Assembly: GCA_016870915.1 (NCBI GenBank)
Contig: VFZY01000010.1
Coordinates: 1-51,415 of the forward strand
Reading direction: 5' to 3'
Length of the DNA stretch: 51,415 nt
Source: Acidobacteriota bacterium
Lineage (GTDB): Bacteria; Acidobacteriota; Terriglobia; Bryobacterales; Bryobacteraceae
In this document: in pieces, positions 8,242 through 16,717 of the stretch
How the letters are laid out: each line of letters opens with the position of its first letter
How positions within the stretch are numbered: position 1 is the first letter of the stretch
The notes under the pieces: generated by a model
Told to the model about the DNA's origin: nothing
The model's input: only the letters and a program-made list of their open reading frames with translations
Databases searched by the model: none
Position numbers and translations under genes: made by a program

Positions 8242-9195
8242 ATGCAACGAAGAGCCTTCGTCCAACTTCCCGCCGCCGGACTGGCGGCCGCCGCGGCCAT
8301 CGAACCCATGCCTATGACCACCCTGGGCAAGACCGGGCTGCGCATCTCGCGCTTCTGTCTGGGCGGCGCCCACATGCGCATGAAGGGCGAGGAGAACGCC
8401 ATCCGGATGATCCACCGCGCGCTCGAGCTGGGTGTGACATTCTTTGACAGCGCCGCCAAGTATCACAAAGGCGCCAGCGACGAAGCCTACGGCAAGGCCC
8501 TTGAGGGTAAGCGCCAGCAGGTCATCCTGATGTCGAAGGCCGAGAAACGCGACGCCGTGAGCGCCACCGAGCAGCTCGAAAACACCCTGCGCCTCATGAA
8601 GACCGATTACCTCGACCTGTGGCAGTGCCATGAGGTGGTCCATCACTGGGAGGTGGACAAGATCCTCGGCCCCGGCGGCGCGCTCGAAGCGTTCGTCAAG
8701 GCGAAGAAAGACGGCAAGGTCCGCCACATCGGCTTTACCGGCCATGCCGATCCCTCGGTCCACCTTCGCCTGCTTGAAAGCTTCGATGGCTGGGAGACCA
8801 TCCAGCACCCGGTGAACCTCATCGACCCGCACTACCTGAGCTTCACCTACAACGTCCTGCCCCGCGCCCGCCAGAAGGGCCTTGGCACACTGGCCATGAA
8901 AGCCAACGGCATGGGCGCCATCGGCAAAGCCAACATCGCCCCCATTGAGGAGTGCCTGCGCTTTACCCTCTCCCAGGATCCCGACTCCATCGTTTCCGGC
9001 CCGGAAACTATCGAGCACATGGAACAGAACATCGGCGTCGTCAAAGCGTGGCGGAAGTTCACACCCCAGGAGATTTCGGCCATCCTCGACCGCACCCGCC
9101 GGGGCCCCATCGGAAGCGCCATCGAGCGGTACAAGAAGAAGGAACCCTGGCTTGCCTACACCGGTCATATGCACCGGGACGGCGAAGCGGACTAG
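8242..9195 (+). CDS. Aldo/keto reductase with twin-arginine-like leader
   Basis: NAD(P)H-dependent oxidoreductase of the AKR TIM-barrel superfamily (317 residues). The catalytic tetrad can be placed: D69 (FFDSAAKY), Y74, K99 (ILMSKAEK) and H130 (LWQCHEV). The cofactor end includes GFTGHADPSVH and SIVSGPETIEHMEQN. The N-terminus MQRRAFVQLPAAGLAAAAAIEP looks like a short Tat-type leader, as seen in many Acidobacterial reductases, so export to the periplasm is possible. No Shine-Dalgarno is visible before the ATG. It stands alone between the EPS block and the acyltransferase. The substrate is unknown. Confidence 0.82.
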   Translation: MQRRAFVQLPAAGLAAAAAIEPMPMTTLGKTGLRISRFCLGGAHMRMKGEENAIRMIHRALELGVTFFDSAAKYHKGASDEAYGKALEGKRQQVILMSKAEKRDAVSATEQLENTLRLMKTDYLDLWQCHEVVHHWEVDKILGPGGALEAFVKAKKDGKVRHIGFTGHADPSVHLRLLESFDGWETIQHPVNLIDPHYLSFTYNVLPRARQKGLGTLAMKANGMGAIGKANIAPIEECLRFTLSQDPDSIVSGPETIEHMEQNIGVVKAWRKFTPQEISAILDRTRRGPIGSAIERYKKKEPWLAYTGHMHRDGEAD

Positions 9196-9217
9196 CCCGG
9201 CACGCCGGCCGCCCCCA

Positions 9218-9245
9218 CCCCCGGTTCCCGGGGGGAGATTTCTTT
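9218..9245 (+). terminator. Probable terminator after the aldo/keto reductase
   Basis: CCCCCGG (9218-9224) and CCGGGGG (9228-9234) form a 7-bp GC stem with a 3-base loop, followed by a T-rich but interrupted tail (GAGATTTCTTTT). It lies 23 bp after the reductase stop codon. The rest of the gap to 9457 holds no clear gene or strong promoter. Confidence 0.55.
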
Positions 9246-9457
9246 TCGCCAATCCGGTGATTCGCGCGGACATTGTACGCTCATCATCCGATGAAAAGAG
9301 TTAGAATTGGAGTGCGGGGATACGCTCGGCCGGCAATGCACTGACCAGCCCGATACACCCCCCGTTCGGAGGAGTGGCGTAGAGAACATGGACCAGGATC
9401 GGGACCCTGGCTGAACTCTCGTCGCTGGAAACGCCGCTGAGACGTTTTTGTCAAACA

Positions 9458-10615
9458 ATGCTTGAGGGCCCGGCCGGCCCGGGACGTATCCTACCCATGG
9501 AAGGCCTGCGTGGGGTTGCCGCCCTGCTGGTTCTTCTGGTTCACTACCACAGCCTGTTCCTGCCTTTTTCGGGCGGAGCAGACTGGCTGAGGAACGCCTC
9601 CCTGTTCGCGGCATCGATTGGCCATACCGGTGTCGATCTGTTCTTCATCCTTAGCGGCTACCTCATATATGGCGTGATGCTCAAGAACAGTTTCCGTTTT
9701 CCGCCTTATCTGGCCCGGCGCGCCCGGCGGCTTTATCCGGTATTTCTGGGTGTTTTTTCCGCCTATATCTTACTCAGTTATCTCTTCCCGGAAAAGAGTA
9801 AGCTCCCCGCGGGCGGAGGTGATCTGGCGGTTTATCTGCTCCAGAACCTGCTGATGCTGCCCGGCATCCTGCGCGTCACGCCGATGATCACACCGGCCTG
9901 GTCGCTTAGCTACGAGTGGCTCTTCTACCTGTTGGGCCCGGCGGTGGTTTGGGGCACCGGCATGCCGCGCTGGGCGCCACGCCGCCGTGTTCTTCTTCTG
10001 CTTGGCATCGCCGGCGCCCATCTGGGTCTCTGCGCCCTGGGCGTGGCCGACCACCCACGGATGGCCGTGTTCGTGGCCGGATGCCTGCTTTGGGAAGCGG
10101 TTCAGACGTCTCCGCGGATGTGGCTGCCTGCCACCTGGGAGCCGGCGGCCTTGACAGGATACCTGACAAGCCTCGGCATCATCGGCTGGATGATCTCCTC
10201 ATCCAAGGACCCGATTGTGGTCTCGGTGGCCAGCCCCGCGTCTTACTCCGGACTGCTACTGTTCAGCGGATTCTGGTTCGTGGCCTACAGCCTGTTTCAC
10301 CAGGGATTGCTCGCGCGATTCTTCTCGCTCGACATTCTGCGCTGGATGGGCAATATCAGCTATTCCTACTACCTTGTGCACGGCCTGGTCCTGCACGGGC
10401 TGAAGATGATTCTGGGGAAAGCGGTGACGGCTGCCGGCATCGAGCCTTCCCCCGCTCTGTACGTTGCCTTGTTCCCGGTTGCCCTGGCGGTTACCGTGGT
10501 GGCCGGGGCAATGCTGTTCATCGCGCTGGAGCGCCCGGTCCTTTACACCAAGCCCGCTGCGGCCCCAGTCGTGATGGCCGGTCTCAAGCCCGGCGCCCGC
10601 CTCCCGGCGGACTGA
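9458..10615 (+). CDS. Acyltransferase 3 family membrane protein
   Basis: Integral membrane acyltransferase (385 residues, about 10 helices) of the OafA/NodX/YrhL type, which O-acylates surface sugars. Hallmarks are the opening MEGLRGVAALLVLLVHYHS with the family histidine, the TGVDLFFILSGYLIYGVML block and an RRARRLYPVFLG motif after the second helix. A later NISYSYYLVHGLVLH block holds the conserved YLxH. There is no Shine-Dalgarno upstream of ATG 9458, but the N-terminus matches family starts. It may decorate the EPS encoded on either side, although it is not in the same operon. Confidence 0.8.
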   Translation: MLEGPAGPGRILPMEGLRGVAALLVLLVHYHSLFLPFSGGADWLRNASLFAASIGHTGVDLFFILSGYLIYGVMLKNSFRFPPYLARRARRLYPVFLGVFSAYILLSYLFPEKSKLPAGGGDLAVYLLQNLLMLPGILRVTPMITPAWSLSYEWLFYLLGPAVVWGTGMPRWAPRRRVLLLLGIAGAHLGLCALGVADHPRMAVFVAGCLLWEAVQTSPRMWLPATWEPAALTGYLTSLGIIGWMISSSKDPIVVSVASPASYSGLLLFSGFWFVAYSLFHQGLLARFFSLDILRWMGNISYSYYLVHGLVLHGLKMILGKAVTAAGIEPSPALYVALFPVALAVTVVAGAMLFIALERPVLYTKPAAAPVVMAGLKPGARLPAD

Positions 10616-10619
10616 CAGA

Positions 10620-10979
10620 CTACTTCCCGGGTCCCGGGAGCATCTCCTTCCACGCCGCTTCATCCTGACCCGCGCTCACCAGCTTGCCCGCCCGAACCAA
10701 CGGCAACCGCAACAGCTTGGGGTGTTCCTCAATCCGGCGGATAAGATCCGGCTCCGTCACCCGGAGATACTTGAGTCCGGCATCGGCATACGTTTTGCCT
10801 TCCCTATCCAGCAGCCCCGTCAACCCGAACCGGTCCGTGAACCGGCGGAGCTCGCCGGGCGCCATCGGCTTCACCTCCAGGTCCACCAGTTGGATGGGCA
10901 CGCGCCGCTCCTTGAAAAACCGTTCGGCGGCGCGTGTCTCCCGCGAGCTCTTGACGCCAAAGATCTGAACCGGGTTCAC
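10620..10979 (-). CDS. ArsC/Spx-family thioredoxin-fold protein lacking the active-site cysteine
   Basis: A 119-residue ArsC-like protein (VQIFGVKSSRETRAAERFFKERRVPIQLVDLEVKPM...LRLPLVRAGKLVSAGQDEAAWKEML). Relatives have a catalytic Cys in the GxKxCxxTRKAxxF motif. Here the position reads SS, so arsenate reduction by the usual mechanism is unlikely. The start is GTG 10977-10979, whose bases overlap the TGA of the upstream gene (GTGA). AAGGAG lies directly upstream, so the pair is coupled. Function is unknown; it may be a redox-inactive regulator or partner of the preceding protein. Confidence 0.7.
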   Translation of the reverse strand: MNPVQIFGVKSSRETRAAERFFKERRVPIQLVDLEVKPMAPGELRRFTDRFGLTGLLDREGKTYADAGLKYLRVTEPDLIRRIEEHPKLLRLPLVRAGKLVSAGQDEAAWKEMLPGPGK

Positions 10980-12415
10980 TCCTTCATTTTCACCGCTTTG
11001 CGGTCCGCGAAGCAGCGGTGGGCGAAGACGTTCCCGCGCTGGGTCAGGAATAGCGGCCCGAATGCCTGGTTCTGATCGTGCATCACGCCCAGCATCTCGA
11101 TCATCCGCTGCTGCGCCGTGGCCACGGGCAGCTCACCCGACAACGCCGCCAGCACCGCCCCGGCCACTCCGTGCGCCGCGAATGCGTCCGACCCCAGGGA
11201 GACCGGAATCGGCCCGGTCGCCCGCAGGTGGCCCCGCAAGCGGTCCGTGACAGCCTCATCCCGGTCACGCCAATTCTGAATCTGTCCCAGCGCCGTATTT
11301 TCCAGGCTTCGCATACGCGTGTTGATGATGGTATTGGCCACGATCTCCGCGCTCCGTTCCGCCTGCCGCCGGGTGGTGATCAGGCGGCCCGGAATACGGA
11401 TGGTCCGAAGATCCCGGATTGTCTCGTTGCGGATGACGTCCGCCCACCGGTTGCGATCCGCAAACATCAGCAGCCGCACCGACGAAGCCGCCAGAAAGCC
11501 GCGAAGAATATCCACGGGGTGCGAATCCTCCGGAGCCCCCTCATTCCGCAGAGCCCCGCCAAAGCCGCGGAAGAAAGCGATCAGGCCAATTCCGGCCGCG
11601 GGGCCCATGTTCAGGATCCCCATCACATCGGCCGCGGTCTCCTCGATCCGGTCCGACCAATACTCCGCAAGCGATCCCATCCGCGCCTGCACCAGCGCGC
11701 GCTCCACCGCCTCCGCCAACTCCGCCCGCAAGCCTGTATCGGCGCCCAGAATGTCATGCCCGGCCGTTTCGTGGCTCAATGCCGACCACGCCATCAACCC
11801 TTTCCGCGCATTCGACGGCGGCAGACTGACCAGACCGGTCAGGAACGGCCGCTGGCCCTCCACTCCGAACTCGGTGGTGACCTCCGCGCTCCAGGTATAG
11901 GGGCCCGTTTCCGGCTCCCCAAACTTCACCATCGGGGCCAGCACACTGCGATCCGGCTTCTTCACGCCCACACGGTCCTGGGCGCTGAGGAAGCCGTCGT
12001 AGAGATCGGCCACCACCTCCTGAAACGCCCGCAGGGAGGAACGCTCGAAACCGTCGGCCGGCTGGAGCAGGGAGTGTGCCAGATCCATCATCAACCGGCC
12101 GGCTCCATCGTCCTGCTTGTCCTGGGCCAGAACCTCGTCAAAACCGGCCTTTTGCAGATCTTGGATCAGAGCCGTGAACGGGTCAAACATAGCGGCCCGG
12201 TAGACGGGCGCCAGCTTTAGACGCGCCGCCGGCAAGCGCCGCGACAGAGCGGCGAAATCGCGCGGATCGGGCGGCCCGGCACTCCGGTCGAGCGCGGCCG
12301 CATTCGCGTCCCGCACACAGTCATTCATTCTCGCCACAGGGTTGGGGCCAATGATGGCGGCCGGCCCCTTCACTTTGAGCGTCTTTCTTGCCTTAACGGC
12401 GGCAGTTCCAGGCAT
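10976..12415 (-). CDS. Unknown protein with HExxxH and EExxAD motifs (possible metalloprotein)
   Basis: A 479-residue protein I do not recognise. The start at ATG 12415 is chosen because GGGAGG lies just upstream; the frame stays open further but looks non-coding there. There is no signal peptide (MPGTAAVKARKTLKVKGPAA). The notable feature is HETAGHD at 215-221 followed by WSDRIEETAADVMGILNMGP at 253-272. This histidine/acid pattern resembles, but does not match, gluzincin zinc sites (HExxH with a downstream ExxxD). The remainder is helical. It is coupled to the ArsC-like gene by a 4-base overlap and divergent from the YbaK gene. A hydrolase or metal-binding role is only a guess. Confidence 0.55.
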   Translation of the reverse strand: MPGTAAVKARKTLKVKGPAAIIGPNPVARMNDCVRDANAAALDRSAGPPDPRDFAALSRRLPAARLKLAPVYRAAMFDPFTALIQDLQKAGFDEVLAQDKQDDGAGRLMMDLAHSLLQPADGFERSSLRAFQEVVADLYDGFLSAQDRVGVKKPDRSVLAPMVKFGEPETGPYTWSAEVTTEFGVEGQRPFLTGLVSLPPSNARKGLMAWSALSHETAGHDILGADTGLRAELAEAVERALVQARMGSLAEYWSDRIEETAADVMGILNMGPAAGIGLIAFFRGFGGALRNEGAPEDSHPVDILRGFLAASSVRLLMFADRNRWADVIRNETIRDLRTIRIPGRLITTRRQAERSAEIVANTIINTRMRSLENTALGQIQNWRDRDEAVTDRLRGHLRATGPIPVSLGSDAFAAHGVAGAVLAALSGELPVATAQQRMIEMLGVMHDQNQAFGPLFLTQRGNVFAHRCFADRKAVKMKE

Positions 12416-12538
12416 GGATGCCTCCCTTCTCTTTACTAAGCGCGCGTCACCAGCCCCAGGGGCCACGCCCGGACATTTTTTCACAACCCGCACCGGTGGC
12501 CGCTTCGATTTGGGAAGATCACAACTTGAGATGACACC

Positions 12539-13018
12539 TTGGCCACGCAGAAGACCAACGCCATGCGGATCCTCGAATCGATGGGGATCCCCTTCGAGGT
12601 TCGCGAATATGAGATGGATGCAGAGCACCTGGATGCCATAACCGTGGCGGCCAAGGTGGGGCTGCCTCCCGAGCAGGTGTTTAAGACCCTGCTGGTGCGC
12701 GGAGACCGCAACGGCTGCGCCTTCGTGGTCATCCCCGGGAACATGGAGCTCGATTTCAAGGCCGCCGCCCGGCTGAGCGGCGACCGGGCCATTGAGATGG
12801 TTCCACTCAAGGAGGTCACCCCGCTCACCGGCTACATCCGCGGCGGAGTGACCGTTCTGGGCGCCAAGAAAGACTATCCCGTTTACGTCGACTTCACCAT
12901 CGATCTGTGGGATGTCATCTCGATCTCAGCCGGTCAGCGCGGCGTGCAGTTGTTGCTCACCCCGGCCGGCTATCTTCAGGCTGTCCGTGGCACGGTGGGC
13001 GAAATCGCCCGGTTCTGA
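12539..13018 (+). CDS. ybaK: YbaK/EbsC-type Cys-tRNA(Pro) deacylase
   Basis: Trans-editing enzyme that removes mischarged Cys from tRNA-Pro; a 159-residue single domain. It matches the family along its length: KTNAMRILESMGIPFEVREYEMD at the start, VAAKVGLPPEQVFKTLLVRGD, then VVIPGNMELDFKAAAR with the conserved region, GYIRGGVTVLGAKKDYPVYVD and ISISAGQRGVQLLL near the end. The start is probably TTG 12539; family members begin a few residues before the KTNA motif. The next ATG (12563) would remove conserved residues. It is divergent from the HExxxH gene across a 123-bp gap without an obvious promoter. Confidence 0.85.
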   Translation: MATQKTNAMRILESMGIPFEVREYEMDAEHLDAITVAAKVGLPPEQVFKTLLVRGDRNGCAFVVIPGNMELDFKAAARLSGDRAIEMVPLKEVTPLTGYIRGGVTVLGAKKDYPVYVDFTIDLWDVISISAGQRGVQLLLTPAGYLQAVRGTVGEIARF

Positions 13019-13028
13019 ACGCCGGGCA

Positions 13029-14319
13029 TCAGTTCTTCAGCCGTACCCAAAGGGCGTGGGCATCGGCCCGCTCGACACCGCCGGCATCAACGTTCGTCAT
13101 GGCCGCGATGGACTCGACTTTCGCGTTTCGCCCGCCCTCGGTGACCTTGAGAACGCCTACGCCAGGTGTGGTGCCCGTGCTCACGTGGGGGTCCGCGGTG
13201 AGCGGGTTCGGGCCGCGCAGGCTCGTGAACATGTGCCCACCGTTGGGGGACAGGAAGAGCAAGTCCGGCGTCGGGTCCTGAGACTGCGTGCCCACCAGAT
13301 TGATCCGGTTCACAATCTGATCGTTTCCCGTATCCACGACGAAGATGAAGTTCCGGCCGCGGTCGGCGACCCAGAGATACCTGTTGTTCCTTGTGAGGGC
13401 TGCCCTGTGTGCGTCGGCGTGCTCGACATCCTCGCTGAAGACTACCTTGGGAGCCGGCGTGTTTGGCGGGTTGGCCGCAGAGTAGACGCCAGGGCCCAGG
13501 GGAAAGGCGTAGAGATCGGCTTCGTAGAGATTGGCCGCTGTGCCGCCGCCGGAATTGATGTACATCTTGTTGCCCGCCTGGGCGCCCAGGCAGCCGTTAG
13601 GGTGCACGGTGGCCTTGTCGTATTCCGCCACGATGCGCATCGGCGTGGACTTGCCGTCGATTATAAAGAGTCCGCCGCCGCGCAGAGTGACGAAGTTGTA
13701 GACGCTCGATGAGTCGATGATGGGACAGATGGGCGCGTTATCGGGCCGGAGCGCCAAGCTTTGGCAGGCCAAACCGTTGGGTGTGATGCAGAGAGCCAGG
13801 TCAATCCGGGCCGCGTGGTCCAGCACGAATGTGTTGCTGGGATAGTGCGTGTTGATCCGCTCATACAGCTTGCCGTTCTGGTTGGCCACCGCCACGTAGG
13901 TCTCATCCGGCGACGGGAAGGATTGATGCACCTGGCGCGCCCCTGTACTGCCCACCGAGGTGCGGATGCAGGCCACCGGCTGGCGGGTCTTGGCATTGAG
14001 AAACAGCACATGCCCACTGGCCACAAATGAAATGATCGCGTGGGTGTTGGAGGCGTTCATCGTCAGCATGTGCGGCCGGGCCGGGTTGGCGCCGGTCAGC
14101 GCCAGGCAAAACGCCGCGGCGCCAACGCCCAGGTCGACTTTTTCCGGAATGGCGGTCTTGGCCTTGTTCTCCAGGTCATGCCCATCCCAGATATACACGG
14201 TTCCGCCGTAGGTCTTGCCGGGCGAGTTTGGACTGGTCGATGCTCCAGACTTCGTACTTATCGTTTCCGGCGGTCCAGGCGGCGCCGGTGAGCAGGAAAG
14301 CCGCAAGCAACAGCTTCAT
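13029..14319 (-). CDS. Secreted beta-propeller-like (YVTN/LVIVD-type) protein, frameshifted near the N-terminus
   Basis: About 430 residues of repeated short beta-blades (YLWVADRGRNFIFVVDTGNDQIVNRINL, ETYVAVANQNGKLYERINTHYP, LFIIDGKSTPMRIVAEY). ATG 14319 with AAGGAG upstream gives a good signal peptide, MKLLLAAFLLTGAAWTAGNDKYEVWSIDQS. The rest (SPGKTYGGTVYIWDGHDLE onward) lies one frame over; one extra A in the AAA at 14227-14229 explains it, restoring QSNSPGK. Either the gene is freshly broken or the base is a sequencing error. Such propellers are common exported proteins of unknown role. It ends 10 bp from the convergent YbaK stop codon. Confidence 0.7.
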
Positions 14320-14336
14320 ATGGGCTCCTTAACAGC

Positions 14337-14357
14337 AAAAGGGCCCGCTTAGGGCCC
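14337..14357 (-). promoter_or_regulatory. GC hairpin plus T-run in the leader of the propeller gene (possible attenuator)
   Basis: GGGCCC occurs at 14341-14346 and 14352-14357. On the minus strand this gives a 6-bp GC stem followed by TTTT, placed just before the AAGGAG of the propeller gene. A leader terminator or a hairpin controlling the ribosome-binding site is possible. A TAGAAT at 14372-14377 on the same strand could be a -10 element. Confidence 0.3.
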
Positions 14358-14516
14358 GTCTCCAGGTGTGCATTCTATCACTGTGGGAACCCAAAAAAGC
14401 CGTTCACCGATTTTGTAAGACTATTTTTCCTTTTGAATCAATGACTTGGAAAAAAGAAGGCTGTATCGTAGTTCGGCCCCTATTCAGAATCAAGGCGTAG
14501 GAAGGTTCACGAACAC

Positions 14517-16517
14517 ATGCGACTTCTCTCAAAATTGACCATCACGGCAATCGCGGCCGGCGCCTACGCCCCGCTCGCGGCTCAGACTCAGGTGGATTTG
14601 CGGACTCAGTCCAAGAGCGCCGACTTTGCGGCGTTCGCGATCAGCCGCCCCAACCGGACCGGCACGGGGCTCCCGGCCACCTGCCAGACAGGAGAAACCT
14701 ACTGGCAGAACGACGCACCGGCGGGGCGGAACCTGCTGGGCTGCGTGGCCACCAACACCTGGCGCACGCTCAGCCTGCCCACCAGCAACCTTGCGGCCAC
14801 AACCGGCCAGGCATTGGTGTGGAACTCAGTGAGCGGGCAATGGGAGCCAACCACCATTGCGCCAGCGCCAAACTATTCACAGACTTTCTCGGCGGCCACC
14901 ACAGTGACCATCCTGGGCACCGCCCATCTGCTGGGCACCGCGAATCTGATCGTGGATTGCTACAACAACTCGACCCCTTCGCAGCGCGTCGAGCCCAATA
15001 CCATGACCGTGCATTCCACCACGTTCGATGTGGTGATCACGTTCACCGTGGCCCAGACCGGCCGCTGCGTGGTGAATGGCACAGGCAGCCAGCCTGGGGT
15101 CCTGACCAGCGTCTTCGGCCGTACCGGCGTGGTGACCGCGCAGGCGGGCGATTACAGCTTCGCACAGCTTTCCGGGCAGGCCGATGCGACACAGGTGGGG
15201 TCCGGCACGGTGAACAACACCGAGTTCGGCTACCTGGCAAACGTGACCAGCGACGTGCAGACGCAGTTGAATGGCAAGTCGGCCACATCCCATTCGCACA
15301 ACACAGGCGGCGACCTCTCCGGTGACGTTGGCAACGTCACGGTCAACCGGCTGCGCAACCGGACCGTGGCCACCACGGCGCCCACTGACGGCCAGACACT
15401 GGTCTGGAGCCAGACCAACAATCAGTGGCAGCCGGGCGGTGTGGTCTCGCTGCCTTCCATGACCGGCAACACGGACAGGATCCTGTCCAACAACGGCGCC
15501 GCGGCCGACTGGCGTCCGCTCGGCGGCGATATCAGCGGCGCGCCGCATGCGGTGGCCGTCAATGCGATCAAGGGCCGCCCGGTGGCGGGCACCACGCCCA
15601 CCAATGGCCAGGCGCTGGTGTGGAACTCGACGCTCAGCCAATGGGAACCCCAGAACCAGGCCAGTTCGGCGAATACGAACGCCACCTTGATCCACAACCG
15701 GAACATCGCCTCAACCACGCCTACGGATGGACAGGTTCTTACCTGGAACGCCGCGACGACTTCCTGGGTGCCACAGGCCTCCTCGACGGGCGGCGCCGGA
15801 ATGTCGTCCCAACTGGGCGACCTGCGTACCGTGCGGACCTCGAGCACCGTGCTTACGGTGGGCGAGAACTACTCCACGGTGACACCCTGCAACGTGCGGT
15901 TCGGAACGCAAACCGCGTCGCTGGTTCAGCCGGCCACGGTGACCATCACCGCGGGCACGGGCACGGCTCGGATCTATATCGACTCCAGTGGCGCGGTTCC
16001 CGCATTGAGAGTGGCCGCCGACGGCGTCACGCTGATCTGCAACACGCAGTGCTCGACGACAACCGGCTCGGCTTTTCCGGATGCTTCCATTCCCCTGTAC
16101 ACCTGGACGTCGGTGGCCGGGGTGTGGGACACGAGCGGCGGTGTGGATCTGCGGGCTTTCCTCAGTTCCACCTCGATCAACCGGGGATACGGGATCAGCC
16201 TGTCGCAGTCGGCTATGTCGACCACGGTGAGCGTGGACACGGCCACCGTGCCAACCTACGTGACCACTCTGGCCACGCTGAACTTCCCCACCATACCCAA
16301 CATTGCGTGCTCCTCGGACCTGACGTTCGCCATGCCGGGGGCAGCGATGACGGATGCCGTGGCGCCCGGCTGGCCGGCCACGCTTGAGAACGGCCTGATC
16401 GGGATCATGCGGGTGACCGCGCCGGGAATCATCGCGGTGCGCATCTGCAACTACTCCGGAGCAACGATGGATCCGGTGCAAAACAGTTTCCGGGCGACCA
16501 TCGTCCGGAGTTTCTAG
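14517..16517 (+). CDS. Secreted phage-tail-fibre-like repeat protein
   Basis: A 666-residue exported protein: signal peptide MRLLSKLTITAIAAGAYAPLAAQ, then modules known from phage tail fibres and collar proteins. An early block has LPATCQTGETYWQNDAPAGRNLLGC. A module from about residue 119 (SQTFSAATTVTILGTAH...FTVAQTGRCVVNG) is followed by SVFGRTGVVTAQAGDYSFAQLSG, then GGDLSGDVGNVTVNRL. Four copies of a PTDGQ.LVWN....QW motif lie at about 99, 289, 361 and 401. No other phage gene is nearby, so this is a host surface protein built from tail-fibre modules. It shares its LPATC..GE module with the gene at 25848 and its CVVN module with the giant protein at 26804. Function is unknown; adhesion is likely. 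Confidence 0.7.
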   Translation: MRLLSKLTITAIAAGAYAPLAAQTQVDLRTQSKSADFAAFAISRPNRTGTGLPATCQTGETYWQNDAPAGRNLLGCVATNTWRTLSLPTSNLAATTGQALVWNSVSGQWEPTTIAPAPNYSQTFSAATTVTILGTAHLLGTANLIVDCYNNSTPSQRVEPNTMTVHSTTFDVVITFTVAQTGRCVVNGTGSQPGVLTSVFGRTGVVTAQAGDYSFAQLSGQADATQVGSGTVNNTEFGYLANVTSDVQTQLNGKSATSHSHNTGGDLSGDVGNVTVNRLRNRTVATTAPTDGQTLVWSQTNNQWQPGGVVSLPSMTGNTDRILSNNGAAADWRPLGGDISGAPHAVAVNAIKGRPVAGTTPTNGQALVWNSTLSQWEPQNQASSANTNATLIHNRNIASTTPTDGQVLTWNAATTSWVPQASSTGGAGMSSQLGDLRTVRTSSTVLTVGENYSTVTPCNVRFGTQTASLVQPATVTITAGTGTARIYIDSSGAVPALRVAADGVTLICNTQCSTTTGSAFPDASIPLYTWTSVAGVWDTSGGVDLRAFLSSTSINRGYGISLSQSAMSTTVSVDTATVPTYVTTLATLNFPTIPNIACSSDLTFAMPGAAMTDAVAPGWPATLENGLIGIMRVTAPGIIAVRICNYSGATMDPVQNSFRATIVRSF

Positions 16518-16546
16518 ACACAAAAACAGATAGGTGAGTGATTGTT

Positions 16547-16643
16547 GGGGGCGGATAGCCGCCCCCTCAGGCCGCGGTCCGGCAAGTTGGCATGAGAGAG
16601 CCGGCCAATGTGTTCGGAGTTGCCGGGCCGCGGCCTGAGGGGG
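16547..16643. repeat. Nested inverted repeats between convergent genes (bidirectional terminator candidate)
   Basis: GGGGGCGG (16547-16554) pairs with CCGCCCCC (16559-16566). A second, much longer stem joins 16562-16585 to 16620-16643 (24 bp, with one G-U wobble), enclosing TTGGC/GCCAA at 16587-16591 and 16604-16608. The two stems share the C-run at 16562-16566, so they are mutually exclusive. The element lies between the stop codons of the tail-fibre-like gene (+) and the dehydrogenase gene (-). There is no T-tract. Confidence 0.65.
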
Positions 16644-16717
16644 TGGAGTTCGCCCCAGTTTTTCGATCCCTGTGCAGACATAGGCGGGGAACTCCGCCCG
16701 GCCGCCGCCGGCGCCGT

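Noticed and set aside
8164-9273. Long open frame on the minus strand opposite the aldo/keto reductase
   Set aside because: It is antisense to a gene with all catalytic residues and shows no family pattern; high GC keeps the opposite frame open.
10620-10979. Functional arsenate reductase
   Set aside because: The active-site cysteine position is serine and no other ars gene is nearby.
11078-12220. 380-codon plus-strand open frame opposite the HExxxH gene
   Set aside because: Its composition is Arg/Pro/His-rich, as expected from an antisense frame; the minus-strand frame has a better start signal and is coupled to its neighbour.
14517-16517. Prophage
   Set aside because: Only tail-fibre-like modules occur, with a signal peptide, and no other phage gene is present.
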